From Halomonas campaniensis (GTDB lineage Bacteria; Pseudomonadota; Gammaproteobacteria; Pseudomonadales; Halomonadaceae): a stretch of 39,978 bases of DNA. The notes beneath the pieces are model-generated. The model worked only from the letters and a program-made list of their open reading frames with translations, did no database searches and was not told where the DNA came from. The stretch covers positions 1 through 39,978 of the forward strand of contig NZ_JACHZF010000029.1 of assembly GCF_014193375.1 (NCBI RefSeq), given 5' to 3'. The position numbers were made by a program, and so were the translations under genes. Shown here piece after piece: positions 36,883 through 39,978 of this stretch; the stretch's first letter is position 1; each line of letters opens with the position of its first letter.

Positions 36883-36888
36883 TACAAT
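36883..36888 (+). promoter_or_regulatory. Probable -10 of thrB-speA
   Basis: TACAAT, 31 bp before the thrB ATG, matches the sigma-70 -10 at five of six positions. The -35 region is weak. Confidence 0.45.
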
Positions 36889-36919
36889 AGGCGGCTTGGC
36901 ATTCCCGGGTGAGAGACAC

Positions 36920-37879
36920 ATGGCCGTATTCACACCGCTTACCGAGACTCAGGTCGCGGACTTCCTGGCACAGTTCGATGCCGGCTCGCTGGTCTCCCTG
37001 GAAGGCGTGCCCGCCGGCACCGAGAACAGCACCTTCTTCGTCACCACCGACCGGCGCGAGCTGGTGCTGACGCTGTTCGAGCAGGGTGAGCACGAGGAGC
37101 TGCCGTTCTTCGTCGACCTGCTCGACTACCTGGACGAGCACCGCCTGCCGGTGCCGGGGCCCCTGCACGACCGCGACGGCGTGGCGCTGCACAGCCTGGC
37201 CGGCAAGCCGGCGCTGCTCTTCCCGCGCCTGCCGGGCCGGCACCCCAGGCATCCCAACCTGGCCCAGTGCCGGGCCCTGGGCGACGCCCTTGGCCACATG
37301 CACAAGGTCTCGCAGCGCTTCCCCGGCCACCGCCCCAACCCGCGCGACCTCCACTGGCTGCTGCCCATGCACCACAAGGTGCTGGTCTACCTCTCGCCGG
37401 AAGACCAGACGCTGATGAAGGACGAGGTGGAGACCTACCAGGGATTCTTCGGCGATGCCCCGGCGCTGCCCCAGGGTGCCCTGCACGGCGACCTGTTCCG
37501 CGACAACACCCTGTTCGAGGGCGACCGCCTGGGCGGGCTGATCGACTTCTACAACGGCTGCACGGGCGACCTGCTGTTCGACCTGGCCATCGTCATCAAC
37601 GACTGGGCCACCGAGCCCGACGGCCGGTTGAATGTCGAGCGCCACGACGCCCTGCTCGGTGCCTATCAGGTCCGCCGGCCGCTCACCGCCGCCGAGCGCG
37701 ACGCCTGGCCGATGATGCTGCGCATGACCGCGCTGCGCTACTGGCTCTCGCGGCTGCTGGTGGTCTTCGTGGACCCGCCGGCCCACGACCTGACGCCCCA
37801 TGACCCCGAGCAGTTCCGCTCCATCCTGCTGGCGCGCCTGGAACACGGCGCGCTGCCCCTACCCGAGGTGAATGCATGA
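36920..37879 (+). CDS. thrB: Homoserine kinase (APH-type ThrB)
   Basis: Phosphorylates homoserine in threonine synthesis. The 319-residue protein belongs to the aminoglycoside-phosphotransferase-like fold used by Pseudomonas and relatives, not the GHMP kinase of E. coli. The catalytic loop LHGDLFRDNTLF lies near residue 189, and the metal-binding Asp is in GGLIDFYNGCTGD. The N-terminal MAVFTPLTETQVADFLAQFD is conserved in this group. speA starts inside its stop codon (4-bp overlap, 37876-37879), coupling threonine and polyamine genes. Confidence 0.94.
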   Translation: MAVFTPLTETQVADFLAQFDAGSLVSLEGVPAGTENSTFFVTTDRRELVLTLFEQGEHEELPFFVDLLDYLDEHRLPVPGPLHDRDGVALHSLAGKPALLFPRLPGRHPRHPNLAQCRALGDALGHMHKVSQRFPGHRPNPRDLHWLLPMHHKVLVYLSPEDQTLMKDEVETYQGFFGDAPALPQGALHGDLFRDNTLFEGDRLGGLIDFYNGCTGDLLFDLAIVINDWATEPDGRLNVERHDALLGAYQVRRPLTAAERDAWPMMLRMTALRYWLSRLLVVFVDPPAHDLTPHDPEQFRSILLARLEHGALPLPEVNA

Positions 37880-39798
37880 GTCTCGCCATGGCCAGTGCCG
37901 GCAGCCCGGCGAAGCGCGCACGCCGCATCTGGAACATCGACCAGTGGGGCAGCGGCTACTACGACGTGGACGACTCGGGGCATGCCCTGGTGCGCCCCCT
38001 GGGCAGCGAGGCCGAGGGCCCGGCCCTGCCGCTGGACGAGCTGGTCGCCGAGCTCAAGCGCGCCGGCCTGCGCCTGCCGGTGCTGGTGCGCTTCACCGAC
38101 ATCCTCCACGACCGGGTCGAGCAGCTGTGCGCCGCCTTCGATACCGCCATGCAGGAAGAGGCCTTCGGCGGCGGCTACACCGCCGTCTACCCGATCAAGG
38201 TCAACCAGCAGCGCCGGGTGGTCGAGGAGATCCTCGCCACCCAGGAGCGCGGCCGCGGCCGCGTCGGCCTGGAGGCCGGCAGCAAGCCGGAGCTGCTCGC
38301 CGTGCTGGCCCTCTCCGGGGACGGCCCCTCGCTGATCGTCTGCAACGGCTACAAGGATCGCGAGTACGTGCGCCTGGCATTGATGGGCGAGAAGCTCGGC
38401 CACCGGGTCTACCTGGTGGTGGAGAAGCTCTCCGAGCTGCCGCTGATCCTGGAGGAGGCCGAGCGCATCGGCGTCAGGCCGCGGATCGGCCTGCGCGCCC
38501 GCCTGGCCACCGTGGGCCGGGGCCGCTGGCAGAACACCGGCGGCGAGAAGTCCAAGTTCGGCCTCACCGCCAGCCAGATCCTGACGGTGGTGGATCAGCT
38601 GCGCGAGGCGGATGCCCTGGCCAGCCTGCAGCTGGTGCACTTCCACCTGGGCTCCCAGATCGCCAACATCCGCGACATCCAGGGCGGCCTGCGCGAGTGC
38701 GCGCGCTTCTACCAGAGCCTGGTGGAGCTGGGCGCCCCGGTGGACACCGTGGACGTGGGCGGGGGCCTCGGCGTCGACTACGAGGGCACCCGCTCGCGCA
38801 GCTTCTGCTCCGCCAACTATTCGATGCTCGAGTACGCCCGCAACGTGGTCTACGCCTTCCGCCAGGCCTGCCAGGAGCAGGGGCTGCCCGAGCCGCACCT
38901 GATCAGCGAGTCGGGGCGCGCCCTGACCGCCCACCACGCGGTGCTGATCACCAACGTCATCGGTGAGGAGCGGGTCAGCGAGCAGGCGCCGGAGCGCCGC
39001 GTCGAGGGCGACCCCCAGGTGGACGAGCTGTGGCGGGTCCACGACCTGCTGCATGCCCAGATGGAGCCGCGGGGCCTGGTCGAGGCCTGGCACGACCTGG
39101 TGCAGGCCATGGGCGAGCTCCACGAGCGCTTCGTGATCGGCATGACCGACATCAACGCCCGCGCCGAGGGCGAGGCCGTCTACTTCGCCGCCTGCGCCCG
39201 GCTGCGCTCGCGCCTGGATACCCGCAACCGGGCCCACCGCGAGATCTCCGACGAGCTGGCCGAGAAGCTCGCCGACAAGCTGTTCGTCAACTTCTCGCTG
39301 TTCCAGTCGGTACCCGACGTCTGGGGCATCCAGCAGATCTTCCCGGTGCTGCCGCTGGCCGGCCTGGACCGCGAGCCCGAGCGGCGCGGGGTGATCCAGG
39401 ACATCACCTGCGACTCCGACGGCCGCATCGACGGCTACGTGGACGGCCAGGGCGTCGAGACCACCCTGCCCCTGCCCGAGTGGCAGGAGGGCGAGGAGAA
39501 GCTGCTGGGCTTCTTCCTGGTAGGCGCCTACCAGGAGATCCTCGGCGACCTGCACAACCTGTTCGGCGACACCGACTCGGTGGACGCCGCCCTGGACGAT
39601 AACGGTAGCTGGGTGATCAGCCACGTGCAGCAGGGCGACCGGGTCGCCGACGTGCTGGGGTACGTGAACTTCGATGCCGAGGTGCTGCGCAACAACCTGG
39701 CCGAGCAGCTGGCCGGCAGCGGCCTCGATGAGCAGGAGCAGCAGCGCTTCCTCGACGACCTCTCCGAGGGCATCGCCGGGTACACCTACCTGGAATAA
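37876..39798 (+). CDS. speA: Biosynthetic arginine decarboxylase
   Basis: Converts arginine to agmatine, the first step of the agmatine route to putrescine. The 640-residue fold-III PLP enzyme (658 in E. coli SpeA) has the cofactor Lys108 in YPIKVNQ, the glycine-rich VDVGGGLGVDYEGT segment and HFHLGSQ. It also has the C-terminal ICDSDG-like motif, seen here as ITCDSDGRIDGYVDGQG, with its catalytic Cys. A second ATG at 37888 is possible. Repeat copy C starts 23 nt after its stop. Confidence 0.96.
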   Translation: MSLAMASAGSPAKRARRIWNIDQWGSGYYDVDDSGHALVRPLGSEAEGPALPLDELVAELKRAGLRLPVLVRFTDILHDRVEQLCAAFDTAMQEEAFGGGYTAVYPIKVNQQRRVVEEILATQERGRGRVGLEAGSKPELLAVLALSGDGPSLIVCNGYKDREYVRLALMGEKLGHRVYLVVEKLSELPLILEEAERIGVRPRIGLRARLATVGRGRWQNTGGEKSKFGLTASQILTVVDQLREADALASLQLVHFHLGSQIANIRDIQGGLRECARFYQSLVELGAPVDTVDVGGGLGVDYEGTRSRSFCSANYSMLEYARNVVYAFRQACQEQGLPEPHLISESGRALTAHHAVLITNVIGEERVSEQAPERRVEGDPQVDELWRVHDLLHAQMEPRGLVEAWHDLVQAMGELHERFVIGMTDINARAEGEAVYFAACARLRSRLDTRNRAHREISDELAEKLADKLFVNFSLFQSVPDVWGIQQIFPVLPLAGLDREPERRGVIQDITCDSDGRIDGYVDGQGVETTLPLPEWQEGEEKLLGFFLVGAYQEILGDLHNLFGDTDSVDAALDDNGSWVISHVQQGDRVADVLGYVNFDAEVLRNNLAEQLAGSGLDEQEQQRFLDDLSEGIAGYTYLE

Positions 39799-39820
39799 GC
39801 GCTCAGCTTGATCGCCATGA

Positions 39821-39885
39821 GAGGGCGCCGGGGACAGAACGAAGAGGGGGTCCTACGCCAGGGATGGCGTCGGTAGCGCCCAAGG
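39821..39885 (+). repeat. Structured intergenic repeat, copy C (5' part)
   Basis: It matches copies A and B from GAGGGCGCCGGGGACAG through GTAGCGCCCAAGGA, then diverges before the right outer arm. The apical hairpin is ACGCCA-GGGA-TGGCGT at 39855-39870. It is in sense orientation behind speA. Confidence 0.8.
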
Positions 39886-39978
39886 ATGATGAGATGGTCT
39901 CCTCCCCCTTTAACGGCGTCGCAATGCGCCAGAATGGAAGAGACATCCATTCAAGGATCGGGCGATCCGAAGGAGGAG
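39886..39978 (+). other. Leader of the next gene beyond the window
   Basis: The window ends with AAGGAGGAG (39970-39978), an excellent ribosome-binding site, so a plus-strand gene should start within about 10 nt beyond the edge. TTTAAC (39909-39914) and CAGAAT (39930-39935), 15 bp apart, are a weak promoter candidate. Confidence 0.45.

Overview
The window looks like chromosome from a halophilic gammaproteobacterium of the Halomonas/Chromohalobacter type. The evidence is high GC, acidic proteins, and gammaproteobacterial neighbourhoods: polA beside a DUF2782 gene and thrB, coaD beside a two-cluster ferredoxin, and a FabY-type ketosynthase. It carries mostly housekeeping and transport genes. 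I see no rRNA, tRNA, CRISPR array, prophage or intact insertion sequence. The genus is an inference.

Layout. 1-584: a sugar ABC binding-protein gene, broken next to a REP-like inverted repeat. 882-6827 (minus): glnE, dgkA and dacB, then an SMR exporter translationally coupled to a TrmB-family methyltransferase. 7162-9891 (plus): fabY-like ketosynthase, coaD and ferredoxin, preceded by two PsrA-like operators. 9971-11118: a small exported protein and an 8-strand beta-barrel protein. 11222-15019 (plus): MATE pump, AtoE-type short-chain fatty-acid transporter, DUF1622 membrane protein and hotdog thioesterase. 15026-16375 (minus): I78-type lipoprotein, entericidin and a TSUP permease. 16500-19587: a HIT protein, then on the minus strand a NicO-type Ni/Co exporter with its DUF1007 partner and two tandem related lipoproteins.

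19712-22022 (plus): glycerate kinase, dps and a basic His/Tyr-rich exported protein. 22161-26008 (minus): pepD and tmcA. 26367-29368 (plus): a complete TRAP transporter. 29530-33546: a ferric-iron ABC transporter whose three genes sit in three transcription units (fbpB plus, fbpC minus, fbpA plus), with a Fur-box-like site before fbpA. 33607-39798: polA (minus), then DUF2782, thrB and speA (plus).

The most unusual signal is a structured intergenic repeat of about 65-106 bp present three times (22055-22159, 23736-23841, 39821-39885). Each copy lies in sense orientation at the 3' end of a gene. The apical hairpin keeps pairing through compensatory base changes. Other points of interest are paired PsrA-like boxes and an orphan minus-strand terminator between trmB and fabY, an 87-bp antisense overlap of fbpB and fbpC, and a strong hairpin between the TRAP binding protein and its permeases.
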